A DNA stretch of 64,000 bases, from positions 1-64,000 of the forward strand of contig JASAMV010001447.1 of NCBI GenBank assembly GCA_030248065.1, written 5' to 3'. A model generated the notes under the pieces. It saw only the letters and a program-made list of their open reading frames with translations, did not search any database and was not told where the DNA came from. The translations under genes and the position numbers were made by a program. Positions 1 to 11,734 of the stretch are shown here, in pieces (position 1 is the stretch's first letter; each line of letters begins with the position of its first letter). This DNA comes from Rhynchonema sp. JSB1_4. Taxonomy: Eukaryota; Nematoda; Chromadorea; Monhysterida; Xyalidae.

Positions 1-2541
1 AACTTGAGTGCCCGCTCACGCACCGATGGCAGATTGTAACGATCGGATTCGATCAGAAAGTTCACCGCTCGCTCGACGTTCTGAAACTAAAATTCGTTTA
101 TAGAAATACATCAATCAAAATAGTAAATTAGGAAAGTGGTAAAAATCAAAATCGCTCGACCTTCAGAATAAAGGAGCAAAAAAACAAACGTAGCATACTG
201 TGGGTGGGTACACCTATAATTCAGGCAATTTTAGTATTTAGAACGGAATAATCCTGTGATAAGCAATATTCCATCCTTCAACTGACATCAGCCCAGTTGT
301 TTTTCTGTATTCGCTTATTCATCCACAACAAGGCACCTTATTTGACGTGCTGTTCAAAAACCATGTTTCAGAAACAAACACAACCTGCATACCAGATCGG
401 TGCTGGACTGCAACTGCGCCAGTATCTCCCCTTCGCAGCCAGCCTTGAGCGTGTGCATCTGCATGAATTCGGCAGCGCTCAACAGTTGCAGCACGTTGTG
501 TGCCATGTCGGGTGGTGCACATTTGAGATAGCAGTAGCGTAGCACGTCGCGTAGAATGGACGTACTGATGTCACGCAGTTGGAGCTCGCCAGCCTGGGAA
601 GCCGTGGAAAGCTTGTTTACCCAGCTATACGGCAGGTAAAAGAAAAGACAGCACTAAAAAACATCGTTTCCCTCTTTCCCCACCTTCGCCCAAGCTGGCA
701 GCGATTGACATTCGGTGATGTTTCAATGTGGAAGATGTTTTTCAAAGATCACGCTCAGCATCGAGCATTTTAGAATGACAAACACACCTGTCGCTCCATG
801 AAATCCCCGTCTCCGTGATAGTATCGATTGAACAGGTCCGATTTCGAGCACACAACGTCGCTGTGCACGTAGAAACTGAAACAACTACTGTATATGCGAA
901 TGAGGAATTCAAATGTTGGTCGCACTTAATGAGAAACGGACATTTTGGCTATCATGTTGCCGACCTTTTTTGTTGAATAGGGTAGGGTAGTCGCAAAGGG
1001 TTCAAACGGGATTTAGTTCCCGATGACGAAATTTTCAAGATGAATGAGTTTTCCCCGGTTGTGAGTGAGACTACAGTACCATTTCTTAAAATCACTCTGA
1101 AGAGGCCGCTGTGCACCCACCGGTCTCCATCGGCCGATACAAGTGTCATGTCACTCATGGATCGTTTGGTGGGTTCGATTTCGATTTTTTGGAACAACAT
1201 GGCTGGTAAGTCATCGTCAGAGTACGGCGTCTCCGTCGGTAAAGTGATTGGACCTATAAATTTTGAATCACTAAAGAGTCCTATACACAGAGAGTGAACC
1301 ATCACCACCACCGGGCCTAACCTAGAACACGACGTTGTAATGCAAGCGTTTGAATCTGTATCGATATGAGGCTGGGTAAGATCAGATGATGTGCAAAAGA
1401 CGGTTGATTGCCGCCTAAAGTGAAAAGCAGGAAAAAGAAAACAAGAAAGTATACAACGACAAGTTTAAAAGAGACAGGAAGTACACACTCACCAACGTTA
1501 GTTGGCGGTCCACCAGACGCAGTTAATGATTGGGTGGATGAGCCACTGCTGCTGCCCGTTGCTGAATCGGCAAATACGAGCTCGATCGTCAGCTTGAGGA
1601 CGTAACCGTACCGAACGAATCTGACAAGTGGATTTGGGTGGTTACCGAAATTTGATGACTGATTCTGATCGACATTTGACTGAAAAGGTGTATATCAGTG
1701 AATCATACAGTGATTCTTGGAACGGCCGGCTATGACGACTGGTGGGTTGATGTTTCACAGTGGTGTGGTTGTTGCGGTTAAATGTGTGCAGCAAATTCGA
1801 CGCGGACCCGACTACATCCTCTCAAGTGTCAACACAATTATGCACTCAAACGAAAAGTTTTTAGTTGCATACGTACATACATAACATAGGACTAAACGAG
1901 CTTACCCATCACGACGCAGGTCTTTGAGCGACTTTGGGGCATCAGATAGCGACAGGTAGGCTTCCTTGCGAAAAGCTGGCGACTCATCCTTTGTTCCACG
2001 CACCTGCAACGTGTTTGTTGATATTTATGCCTCCGTATTATTATTCCTCCATAAAGTAAATACCATTGTTGCTTTACCTGTTCGTTATTGGCATTCAACA
2101 GATAGACCCTGAACTTTGCCCGGGTGTCCATGGCAGCGTTCGTGGCGTGTTGCAGATGCAGCCATACGACCAGTGCACTGCCGTCTTGATAGTCAAGTTG
2201 GACTCGCCAACGAAATCTGGGGCATTGTGAAACATCTCGTTTAGGATTTTAACGAGATATTGTTTTGTGTGAGCTGGTGCTCAGGTGATGAGGCAAGCAA
2301 TGACGATGACCTGATGCACCGCCAGCCTGTGCCGTTAGATGCTTCCTTGGATATATCCGTTCCCAGTGACCTTTGCGAAGCTCGCTAGTCTGCCCATAAG
2401 CCCATCACAACCCCACTTCCTGCTTGCGCACCTGACATTCTTGCCCAGGACGGTGGTAAAATCGTCGGTGAATTTCGTGTGCGACTTGTGCCTATCGATG
2501 TCAGTTAGGTCGAAATCAAAAGAATTGTAGAAGGTTGGCAT
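1..2541 (-). CDS. MATH-BTB (SPOP-like) substrate adaptor, 3' partial
   Basis: Exons (minus strand, 5' to 3'): 2541-2432, 2216-2078, 2003-1906, 1620-1493, 1280-1121, 875-788, 593-393 and 80 to beyond 1; every junction keeps phase. The first five exons encode a MATH fold, recognisable from FRWRVQL, AKFRVYLLNANNEQ and a YGYVLKLTIELVF strand. Next comes a BTB/POZ domain starting at SDMTLVSADGDRFYVHSDVV and including LRYCYLKCAPPDMAHNVLQL, then the start of a BACK-like helical region (NVERAVNFLIESDRYNLPSV). This is the SPOP/BATH order: MATH binds the substrate and BTB binds CUL3, giving a nuclear or cytosolic ubiquitin-ligase adaptor. The start ATG at 2541 gives the only phase-compatible first exon I found, but the N-terminal half of the MATH domain looks short, so an upstream exon is possible. 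The acceptor of the fifth exon could instead be near 1257. The stop lies outside the window. Confidence 0.85.
2332..2370 (+). repeat. About 38-bp repeat, second copy at 3452-3488
   Basis: The stretch beginning CCGTTAGATGCTTCCTTGG and ending TCCGTTCCCAGTGAC occurs here, inside the first intron of the MATH-BTB gene, and again at 3452-3488 downstream of a hAT-like insertion. The two copies differ by a 2-bp indel (ATATAT against ATAT). No other copy was seen in the window. Confidence 0.7.
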
Positions 2542-2951
2542 CGCTCTGCTTTTCTGATATTGTTTCTGTCTTCCACAGACACTAGTCACGTTGCACTGCA
2601 ACGGCAAACATTGAGCTTCGCGTTCCAAACACTCAAAACCCATTGTCTTCGGACAGCTGTTTCTCACACCTGCATACGTTTTCTCATGCATTTTCTGGTT
2701 CAGCTAAAGTGACTTTAGTCTTTGGTGGGCACCATCCCGAAATGATATACCAACACCAATCGGCATTAATTTCTGAGTAAGCCGCAGCGAGCTGCGCCCT
2801 ACTAATGTATACCGCATGATCCACTTGAGCTCACCCAGCCCATGGTATCCCTTTCGTATTCAACGAGCTTTTTATGTTGTGCTACATTATGTACTATGTT
2901 TCAAACCCTTTCCCTTGGTCAAAAACTTGCACTGCTACAGTACATTCACGT

Positions 2952-3353
2952 CAGTGGTGTCGTTAGGGGGGTTGGGGGGTCCCTGGTATGGGGTATTGGC
3001 AATCGGCCGTATGGGGTAAGGGAAATTTTTCACTTTTGGAACAAGCACCCCTAAGAAATGACTTTTTGACCCCGAGAAGTACCAAAACTGACCATTTTTC
3101 GTCCAAAAATGTCAAAAATCGCTTGCTGCCGCAAGAAAACTCTGTTTTAAGCACTTTTTGACCAATTTTTGGCACTTTTAGAAGATTTTTGGGGTCATTT
3201 TTTCAAAACCCCACCCTCGGGTATGGGAAATTTTTGACTTCTTAGAGAAACCCCCTGGTATGGGAAAGTTTTGATTTTTGGGGGTATGTATGGGAAATTT
3301 CCCGAAAATTGGGCTAGGTATGGGAAAATTTCGATTTCTCAACGACACCACTG
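2952..3353. mobile_element. hAT-like MITE with 8-bp TSD ATTCACGT
   Basis: Terminal inverted repeats CAGTGGTGTCGTT (13 bp) face each other at the two ends and are flanked by identical 8-bp copies of ATTCACGT (2944-2951 and 3354-3361). The interior is rich in GGTATGGGAAA-type units plus a GGGGGGTTGGGGGG tract near the left end. No transposase-like reading frame is present. The 8-bp duplication and the CAGTGG start are typical of the hAT superfamily. Confidence 0.85.
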
Positions 3354-5036
3354 ATTCACGTTATTGCAAAGTACTCAGTCTCGATCAGGATTCAAATGGT
3401 TTGTATCAGAATCACAGATCATACGCATAAAATCAGGCCTTAAAAAACTTCCCGTTAGATGCTTCCTTGGATATCCGTTCCCAGTGACATGCCGGGACAT
3501 GTTCAAGACCACTCCAGTGACTGAAGTGCGCTTTTAGTTTTGTGTCTGTCACGCATGTAAAAACACGCAAACCGTTGATAATTATGCATAGAATTGATGT
3601 AACTGTCTTTACACCGAGTGAACCGTTTCGCGTTTAGATGATAGAAAATGACGTTGAACGTTTGCTCGATGGTGTTTTTGCTCGAGGAAGGGTGAAATGG
3701 TGCGTTACCAAATCACAAACAAGGACATAAAAACGCGATGAATTTGCCAATAAATTGACGCCCAAACATGTAAACACACTCGTTGAGTGAAAGTTGGGTA
3801 AATGGTTTAAGAATGCAATGAAAAGAACCAGATTTTATTCTGTCAAAAACATACAAATGATACTCTCATGATGTAACGCATGGTATTCGTGTCTCAGTGT
3901 CATTATAGCTCGACCATAGCGAATCGGAAAACATGGCCGGAAAATCAGATGCGTTTGGTTTTTTTGTGTGCCGTTGGTCCAGAATTTAAGGGCTCTGCAA
4001 AAAATGTCCTTGAAGGTTGATTGGATTGCAATCAAGTTGTACTTTACCGACTGACTGAATCTACGTAAAATTTACAACGTGGACTGCTGCTTGTACGTAT
4101 CGCCGCAGAAACGCATAATCTTTCCTGAGTGCATCAAAGTTGGTTGCGTGCAAAACCCGAACAATTACTGTACACAAATTCTGGAGAGGAAGTGCATTTC
4201 TGCACGTGCGCGCATGTCGCGTTGGTTCAAGACCATCGGTGGCAAGCTGGGTCCGGTTTCGATTTCACAACAAACACTTTTTCAGACCGAAATTAGAAAA
4301 CTTTTTTGTGTAAAAATCATCTTGTGATGAAATGATGCTCACAATCGAAACTGGTGCACTACCCCAACCCACTTGCCAAGTCTGATGCTGCGCTCACAGA
4401 GCATTGTAAAAACGATACTTTTAATTCAATTTCATTTTCAAACATTTATGATTTCTTGATTTGATAGTAACACTATACCTGGCAGGTCCAGGCAGTGCTC
4501 TCACTTTTTCAATTTTTGCACGCATACACGTCATAAAAACACTAAATTTAGAAATCAATACATTTTCGGAAAAAAGTGCGTGCTACCCAGTTCGAAAAGT
4601 GAATGACCGTTAATTCGATTGCTTTTTCCGTGTTTTTTTTTCGGCGAAATTAATTTATTGCGCCCGTGTTGTTGTTTTATTGATTTCTTATCAATTGTTT
4701 TCGTGTAATCGAACGAAACAAAGTTTATGAACATGTAAAGTGCTACAAGTATTTTTGTGTATATTTCGTTATATTTACGATGATACATTAGGTATTTTAT
4801 GAAGCGTTCGTTCGGCTGATATTATGTATGTACGTAGTTTGCAATCATTTGCATTCGCTTCGGAACTTAAACCGGAACTTAGACAGTTTCAGATAACGGT
4901 TCGGTGACAGATAGATCTGTGCCGATCGCCTGAGCTGTGAAAACATGTCCAAACATGTTGGTATCTTATGTCATGAAACGGATGTTTGGCGCCCAAAGTT
5001 AATAAAAGGTGTATGTCAAAGTCTCTAAAAGACTAT
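3354..5036. other. Intergenic, no recognised gene
   Basis: AT-rich sequence between the hAT-like insertion and the next MITE. A plus-strand open frame at 4079-4327 begins with GTG and encodes a short cysteine-containing peptide without a signal sequence or recognisable domain. It has no convincing splice partners, so I treat it as chance. Nothing else supportable was seen. Confidence 0.5.
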
Positions 5037-5251
5037 GGGTGATATTTTCGAAACGGTGTAAAGGTGAGTTGGGTGTAAAGGTCGGTGTAAGCACAGTCGA
5101 AAGCTCGGTCGGTGTCAGCTCGGTGTAAACATGAAACATTGCCTGCTGTTAACGTGGAATCTTTCATGTTTACACCGAGCTGACACCCACCACCCCCCCA
5201 CCCACCTCACACCACCCCTACACCCATTACACCGTTTCGAAAATGCCACCC
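5037..5251. mobile_element. Palindromic MITE, 3-bp TSD (TAT)
   Basis: A 215-bp near-palindrome with ends GGGTGATATTTTCGAAACGG and its imperfect complement, flanked by TAT (5034-5036 and 5252-5254). Inside are GTGTAAAGGTC-type units and a centre with GAAACATT and AATCTTTCATG arms. A second copy lies at 23770-24393 with AAT duplications. The 3-bp duplication and GGG-start TIR resemble PIF/Harbinger-type MITEs, but that assignment is inference. It ends 97 bp upstream of the next gene's ATG. Confidence 0.75.
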
Positions 5252-5348
5252 TATCACTTTACAACATTCCAACTTTATTGAACAGGACGTTTGTGGGTAC
5301 TATATCTCAACAACACTGCCCCAACAGCCCCAACAGTCATCAATCAGC

Positions 5349-8300
5349 ATGTGGTTCAAATCATCACTCCTTCTGCCATTCCTATTGTGCTTGTACACTG
5401 CCAGCGCTGCACCGTCACGGCGCACACCCAACTCGTGCTGGTCGGATGGAAATGGGGAGAAGACGGCCAGATGGTGGCCGGAATTCACAAAAGTCGTCAG
5501 GGGTGAGTAGATTTTTTGTTCATCGAGCTTCAGTGCCTTGGACATGTGGCCAGCACTATTGGCAGTCTCGCAACTATTCCAAGGCAAGCCGCAAAGCCTA
5601 CCAACACCCACCGCTGGATGCCAGATTAACTTTACTGATGTCACCCCAATTCTGAATGGCGTGAATGTTTGCTTCTGGGAACAACTGCATGCTGGTCCAA
5701 ATTGTTTGCATCAGTAATCAGAAACACAAAGCCGTTTGTCACGTGACCAAGTCATATCCGACTCAATCCAATCCTATCCCTACGTTTGATACTGTGGGTA
5801 TAAATGCTTTGGAATCATCAATACCATACAAACAATACCTACAGCATTACAGGCAAGTACTGGTACGAATGCCGTTCGGGCGTTTTGGAGACCCGGGGCT
5901 GTATCGATGACGACGGAAGACAGATCAACATCCGTGGCACCTACATCGAAGGGGGATTCGAATTCAGATGCATCCGGGACGAAGACGGATACTTGTACTT
6001 TGAGCCGTCGGCTTGTGTCACCGAGGAGGGACAGAAATATTACCCGGGCGATACTTGGGATCATCCGGAGGTTGGTGCACTTAAGCCCTCTTGACAGCGA
6101 CTCTCTGGAATCTTCTTTGCAGTGACAGACGTGTCAGGTCCTGAATTTTCATGCGTTTACATTACATACGTATACCTCTTTTTGTTGTGGACATTTCTTT
6201 ATTGTTGTATAAGTGACATACTTTGTCTTCTGAGCGGCACCTTAACTACTGAAACCTATCGCCTTTGACAAAAATTTGAGCCATCACGAGGCAAGCACCA
6301 AAAATAGTCTAGCAGTGGGCACAAATGAGCGAAAATGAGAGTCACTCAATCTTAAACACCAGATTTTTTGCATATTTGTTGGTATTGTGGTGTCTCTGCA
6401 ATTTTATGTCGGAGATGGTTCAAAGCACATTCGTGACCCACAATACGTTTTGTTACAAGTTCAACAAATACATACAGTACATCTCTCGTCACATGCAAAG
6501 CATATGGATCGAACTGTATGAATAGTCTATTCGTTGTACAGTGATAAAAATGGCCTGGTCCCGCTCATGGCACTACAAAGAGGGTCGACTGTAGTTTCAT
6601 TGAGCGAGGGGGCCACACGACACACATACATATGTACACGCACATACATACGTCTTCCTGTTGTAGTAGTGATCGGTTAATTTTTTAAGACTTTTTGATC
6701 GCGATCGAAAACCGACTGGAAGCGGTGTTCAGATTTCGATGCGAGACTGAGAATCGAATCGAAAATCTATTATTGGCTCGATCGCGTTCGAAAAGTCCAC
6801 CTAATTGAAGTTTGCGATTGATACCAAAGTGTTACACAACCAGGATAAAAAAAAAAATTAAAAAAAAAAAAAAATTTTTTCCACCCCCCCCACCACAAAA
6901 AAAAAAAAAACACAACTCTGATAAGTTCTTCTCTTCTTTTCCAGTACCCCTACTGGTACACGTGCAAGAGGCAGGTCCTATACGACCGCACCTATCTGGA
7001 AGTGAAGAACTCCGGCTGCTTGGTGGAACATCGTCGATTTGCAGTGAATCAAACATTGGAAAAAGGCGACGGTTGGTGGCAGTGTATCGAACGATGGAAT
7101 GGTACACAGTTGTGCTTGAAGGGATGCATCTATCAGGGACAACGGCTGAAACTTGGCGAGAAAGTCGATGTGAGTTCGATCGAGGGGTATGGTCTTTCCC
7201 AATGTTCACGATTGCGACATCTTCAGGATTTAGAATTTGGGGTTCCGACATCCGAAATTTTCACTGGTGCCATTATGTACAACGAGCAGCGTATGGCTTC
7301 AGTTTCATCCATAGGTTTCAAACTCACCAACAGTTCACAATTCCCGTCGGAAACTGCATTATGTCGCAAAGCCTGACCTCATGTATTCCAGGAGCCACAA
7401 GCGCAGTTCACCTACGAATGCTACAGCAACGGCGGGAACCCGGAAATGCGTTGCATCGGGTGTTTGAATCGAAAAACACGTCTGGTGGCCGGCGACCGAT
7501 ATTTCAAAGACGACGCTGTTTACCAGTGTGAAGTTGGAATCTTTCTGTGTCTCTTCAACAGTGGCATTGTGCCAAACGTAGAAAAGTTGAAGATAAAATG
7601 ACAAGCAAATTTAGATTTTGTACGACCAAGAGACCGGTGACAGGACGCAGGAGCACAAGGTGGTCGGATGTGTGGACCGAGATCGCAAAGGTGTTGTCGT
7701 CGGAGAGAAAGTCATTGGATGTCAATGGTACTGTCAATGGTATTTTATTATAGTGTGGAGTCATTTGGGGGGATTTACCTCCCGACCCGGTTATACACCA
7801 GGCCAATCCTCGGTCTGAATGCTTCTGGACCCCGTGGAGCGCAGAGCGCGCTGGGAAAGAATATACATTGTCGTCATCAGAAACGCGGAACAATCCTGTT
7901 GGTGCACCGAAACATCGTCAGCGTATACACAGTAACAACCCTTTGTTTCTTTCACGAACAGGTATCACGAAGAGGGCGAAATGAAATTCGAATATCGCTG
8001 TGAGGATGGAGGTGTGATCAAACCGGTCGGGTGCACCCTCACTGACGAGGGTGGATTTGACATGCTCTTCGTGCCCACCGACACCTACACAATCTACAAC
8101 TTCCGTGACCAACGAGGCAGCAAGGCTGTTGGATGCAGAGTTGGTGCTTGAAAAAATAACTTTTCAGCTTTATATTATTGTATTATTAATTTGTGCTCCA
8201 TTGATGTTGCATGTAGTAATGTAAAGGAACGAGCATATTAATTAACGAAGCTCGGTCCCACCCACAAATGAAAATTATTCAGAAACCGACATATATAAGC

Positions 8301-8438
8301 AACATGACAGATATAAATATAGCAAAAACTCTCATTTTTTTGCAGAAAGTCGGCAGTCGTATGGAGTACTTCTACTTCGAAGCGGATGAGATCGCCACCA
8401 AGGCATTCGGACTGAAATACACGCCACCAAGGGGATAG
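5349..8438 (+). CDS. Secreted MIG-6/MIG-18-like FN1-type domain protein
   Basis: Seven exons: 5349-5502, 5853-6070, 6945-7169, 7392-7532, 7615-7727, 7962-8139 and 8346-8438. Together they encode 373 residues with consistent phase. The start exon encodes a signal peptide (MWFKSSLLLPFLLCLYTASA). The rest is a series of cysteine-paired modules with the nematode pattern WYECRSGVLETRGC...G..Y..G..F.F.C, repeated about four to five times (for example YPYWYTCKRQVL and FTYECYSNGGN). This matches the abnormal-cell-migration-protein-18-like fibronectin-I domain known from nematode extracellular-matrix proteins. There is no transmembrane segment, so secretion to matrix or body cavity is inferred. Three of its introns begin GTTGG (after 6070, 7532 and 8139). 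A MITE sits directly upstream. The exact number of modules is uncertain. Confidence 0.85.
6846..6910. repeat. Poly-A / poly-C homopolymer stretch
   Basis: Runs of A, a T run and a C run (AAAAAAAAAA, CCCCCCCC, AAAAAAAA) lie in the second intron of the FN1-like gene, just before the exon at 6945. This is low complexity with no coding value. Confidence 0.9.
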
Positions 8439-8742
8439 TTTTCTGTACAGGTCTTTACACTATACGAGTACATTTGAGATTGCTGATTTTTGTTTATTTT
8501 GAAGGCAGCTGAAATACATCAAGATTCAAAGTCTGAGTTTGTAAAACAGCAGATTTCCACAACCAATCATAAACACAACTTCCAATTTACCGTATATCGT
8601 ACCGTACTCAATATCAGGATTCTGCCAAGGTTATTATATATAATATCATCTTTTCCGAGCATAAAAAAGTTTATATGTATCGTACGGTTGTACATAACTT
8701 GTATGTTTTTGTTCCCCGTTTCTGTTTTCAAGTTCATCGGTT
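8439..8742. other. Convergent intergenic spacer
   Basis: About 300 bp between the stops of two convergent genes. It is AT-rich and should hold both 3' UTRs. No element or frame of note was seen. Confidence 0.5.
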
Positions 8743-9717
8743 TCAGTGTTTGATCGGCACTCGCACGGTGCCCTTGCTGACGCATTGGTGTTCGGCACGT
8801 TTCCAGATGTGTTTCACATTGCCGCCGTGCGTGGCGCGCGCCTCGGCCGTTACGAGAATCTGAACAGAGTGGAAAGATCTAAAAATTCTTTATATATTTT
8901 CGTAGAATGCATCTGCGTAAATAGAAACAATCGGCTTTATTGCCCATGGCCCATACGCCATACCATTATGATCTGGTTTTGTAGGAGAATCCCAGAGCAA
9001 TTTTCATGTGAGATTATAGATATTTTTGAAAGTATAAGTCACAGGCTTTCGATGCTATGAAATGCCGAACATTGCAACTCAAAACCAACATGCTGGGATC
9101 TTGGATCAAATCTGATTCAGATGCTGCATTCGACAGCAAAATGTATTTGAGAAAAAATTTTAAAAACGAACATAGTCGAGCTCAAATCGATCGGTTGTCT
9201 CCGGTTGCGCGATGCAGATGACACGTATGCTGTTACTCTCGCCCGGCATCAGACAACCGGCACAATTATAGATCTCGAATATGGCGTTGTTTGTACATTT
9301 GAGCTGAAATTGGGGTACGAATTAGAAGGCAAACGCAAAAAACCGATGTCGGAATTTATTGAACCCGATGGAAACAGCAGTGATCTTCGTTCATTTCGTC
9401 GTTCAGTTTTCGCAGGCAACCAGAGCACCAGGACATCGTCAGTGCGAATGCAAACTACCAGACGGTCATGTGACTCAAACGTTTTTGTGGGATATGATGA
9501 GGACCATCATTTACTGTCAGAATCAGAACAACAAAACATTCCGACCACCAACTTTGTAAGCGCATTCATGTTTTTCGTGCACGTTCTTGACGGTGATGGT
9601 GCATTCGTGCTGTCGATTGTTGAAATCGAGTGTCGGCGGACTCAAATGGACGACCGCGTCCGGTTCGGTTGGTGTTCGCGGGAATTCGCGTTCCTCGCGG
9701 CGATTCTGTAGGGTCAT
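8743..9717 (-). CDS. Single-domain major sperm protein (MSP) family protein
   Basis: Three exons: 9717-9553, 9303-9172 and 8859-8743, together 137 residues. The fold reads VHLSPPTLDFNNRQHECTI, then KNVHEKHECAYKLKCTNNAI, then CLMPGESNSIRVI and TTDRFELDYI, ending KHIWKRAEHQ...VRVPIKH. This is the immunoglobulin-like MSP order seen in sperm MSPs and VAP proteins, at the length of a nematode cytosolic MSP-type protein (about 127 residues), with no transmembrane tail. It diverges from the highly conserved sperm MSPs, so it is more likely an MSP-domain relative than the motility polymer itself. The start at 9717 fits the domain boundary. Intron 1 opens with GTTGGT and carries a copy of a dispersed intronic repeat. 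Confidence 0.8.
9412..9482 (+). repeat. Dispersed intronic repeat with CATCGTCAGTGCG core, copy 1
   Basis: About 70 bp: GCACCAGGACATCGTCAGTG, then a variable stretch, then GGTCATGTGAC. Clearly related copies occur at 14798-14862 and 35660-35735 on the plus strand and at about 19985-20060 and 20945-21020 on the minus strand. Partial copies are near 38325-38375 and 39370-39412. All sit in introns of unrelated genes. Confidence 0.65.
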
Positions 9718-10117
9718 GCTGATTGGCAATCGGATTGATTGATGACCAATGGGAAATTATGGATGAATGTTGAAAATGACGGGAACAGAAACGGACCAAT
9801 CGAGCGAGAAACTTGGATTGAATCCTTTGGTGCCCCCTCCCTCTCGAGTTTACATCGCCGCCGCCGATGCATAATCTGGAATCCGGAACTGGAAAACGAT
9901 TCAAAAAAGAGAAAAAATTGGGTCGCATCCCGGCCCCAAGATCATCCTCCAAAATTTAGATCATCCCGGCGGGTACCGTTTCAGATTTTTCCATTTTAAA
10001 CCAGTAGTATCGGACCGAGTAACCTCTGCCCGGCCCAGCCCGATCTGAAATCCAAAATTCCGGCCCCGCCCGGGCCCGGCCCGACCTTGGCGTTTTTAGC
10101 TTTAAAGTATGTAGGTA
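9718..10117. other. Upstream region of the MSP-type gene with GGCCCG-rich repeat
   Basis: The first half is the probable promoter and 5' leader of the minus-strand MSP-type gene. From about 10010 the sequence becomes GGCCCG-rich (CCCGGCCCAGCCCG). The inverse form (CGGGCTGGGCCGAGC) appears at about 10800-10850, so 10010-10860 may be a degraded TIR element into which the 10118-10531 MITE inserted. Related GGGCC-rich sequence recurs near 25030-25270. No target duplication could be fixed. Confidence 0.4.
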
Positions 10118-10531
10118 CCGTATTCCCTAAAATAGAGCCCCCCCCAAAAATAGAGCCCCCAAAAATACAGCCCCCCCTAAAAGGGTTCTGTGAAAAAATA
10201 GAGCCCCCCCAAAAATACAGCCCCCAACTTGGAATTCCTTGCTTGGGGGTCGTAAAGTCAAGTTCTTGTATAAGACACCTTATGCACAACGTTTGTGGTT
10301 GAGTATATGATGACGTAAAGCCTTTTATGGAAGATCTGCACCTAAAAACACTCAATAATGACCAGTAACACCCTGACAGAACTCCATTTCAGGGGTATTT
10401 TTTGGAACATTTTTTGAGATTTTGGGCAGCGAAAAAATACAGCCCCCCAAAAATAGAGCCCCCCAAAACTACAGCCCCCCTAAAAGGGGTCAATGAAAAA
10501 ATACAGCCCCCTTGTATTTTAGGTTTTACGG
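10118..10531. mobile_element. TA-target MITE (CCGTA-end family), ATAGAGCCCCCC units
   Basis: The element lies between TA dinucleotides (10116-10117 and 10532-10533). Its ends are CCGTATTCCCTAAAATA and the complement of TATTTTAGGTTTTACGG. Both flanks are made of tandem ATAGAGCCCCCCAAA / ATACAGCCCCC units. A TA target is typical of Tc1/mariner-type elements. Relatives are at 10886-11308, 40802-40987 and 43979-44155. No coding capacity. Confidence 0.7.
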
Positions 10532-10885
10532 TATGTGGTTTGCTTGCGCAATCGGGTCGGGCCGTGATTTCGGCTCTTGGTTTGGGCCCCCTGCCCGAAA
10601 CCTCTGAAGTGATTTGTTTTACTGAAAGAATAGTGTTTTTTGTCAAAAATACTAAAATTTCTGACGAATTCGGCAAGTAAGTGATCAGTACTTGTCCATC
10701 TGACAACTTTTTCATTGAAAGCAATCATTCTTCCACCAAAAAAAGGTTCGGAAAAATCAAAATCGCAAAAATTGTGACAAAAAAATGTGACGCAAAAGTT
10801 CGGGCTGGGCCGAGCTTTGGCCACCTCAGGCCGGGCACTCGGGCCTCTTTGCGTGTAGCAAACAGATAAATCATGAATCTTGAAT

Positions 10886-11308
10886 CGTAAAAACCTAAAT
10901 AGAAGGGGGCTCTATTAATTCACTGACCCCATTTTGGGGGGCTCTATTCCGGGGGTTTCTATTAATTCGCTGACCAGAACATGAAAAATTGTTCCCAGAA
11001 ATACCCCCAAAAACCCCTAAAAAGGGGTTTGAAAGGATGTTTTTTCGCTTGTAATCGCATTTATTCGTGTCTATTGGTCATATCGTCAATAAGAGGCGTA
11101 TTATGTGCTCTCTGAACGAACAACAAGCGTGCATAAATGTACCTGTGCTGTGCACCACTCCACTATCAAGACTTAATACACTACTGTGTAGGGGATGTCA
11201 CTTAGGGGGGCTCTAGGTATTCCGGGGGCTCTATTAATTCACTGACCCCTTTTGGGGGCTGTATTACGGGGGGCTCTATTCCGGGGGGCTGTATTTCGGT
11301 TTTTACGG
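10886..11308. mobile_element. Second CCGTA-end MITE
   Basis: The left end CGTAAAAACCTAAATAGA and the right end TGTATTTCGGTTTTTACGG are inverted copies, with a TA following the right end at 11309-11310. Arms contain GGGGGCTCTATTAATTCACTGA units, in opposite orientations at the two sides. The left tip has lost the TA by substitution. Confidence 0.6.
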
Positions 11309-11344
11309 TATAAGGATAAGGGAACCCAAAATAACGTATTTTCG

Positions 11345-11387
11345 GCCAATCACGTCAGTACAGCCAGTGCCAGTCGCGGTATATAAG
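11345..11387 (+). promoter_or_regulatory. Possible core promoter (CCAAT and TATA box)
   Basis: A CCAAT motif (about 11346) is followed by TATATAAG at 11380-11387 in otherwise mixed sequence, about 350 bp upstream of the first coding exon of the C1orf53-type gene on the same strand. Spacing and motif quality fit a TATA promoter, but no transcription start can be shown from sequence. Confidence 0.35.
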
Positions 11388-11734
11388 CAAGGTATACTTT
11401 AGGGTGCTTTTGATACTCAACTCATAAGAACCAAATGATCAAAACAAGGCACCTCACGCGCCTTCGACAAAAGTCTGGCTCATAAAAATATTTTCTGAAT
11501 TCAGCGAGTAATCTACGAAAAAACATGCTTTTGAAAACAGTTTCCAGGCAGCTGCGGTTTTTTATCGGCTTTTCCCTTTTTTTCACCCCCAGAAACCATC
11601 GAAAAAACCGTTTTTTTTCACGAGAAAACCGTAACGTGTTTCAGTTGCTGCTTGGTGAATCAATAATCGTCGCGGTCGCAATCGTAAAAACGATAAAAAA
11701 TAAAAAAAATCCCACCAATTCTATTCTCTCAAAC

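Noticed and set aside
5131..5655. A 174-codon plus-strand frame upstream of and across the FN1-like first exon.
   Set aside because: It starts in the palindromic MITE and runs out of frame through the signal-peptide exon. The alternative frame with the signal peptide and matching splice phase is clearly the coding one.
6812..7531. A 239-codon frame covering 6812-7531.
   Set aside because: It overlaps two FN1-like exons in another frame and includes homopolymer runs. The cysteine-module frame is the real one.
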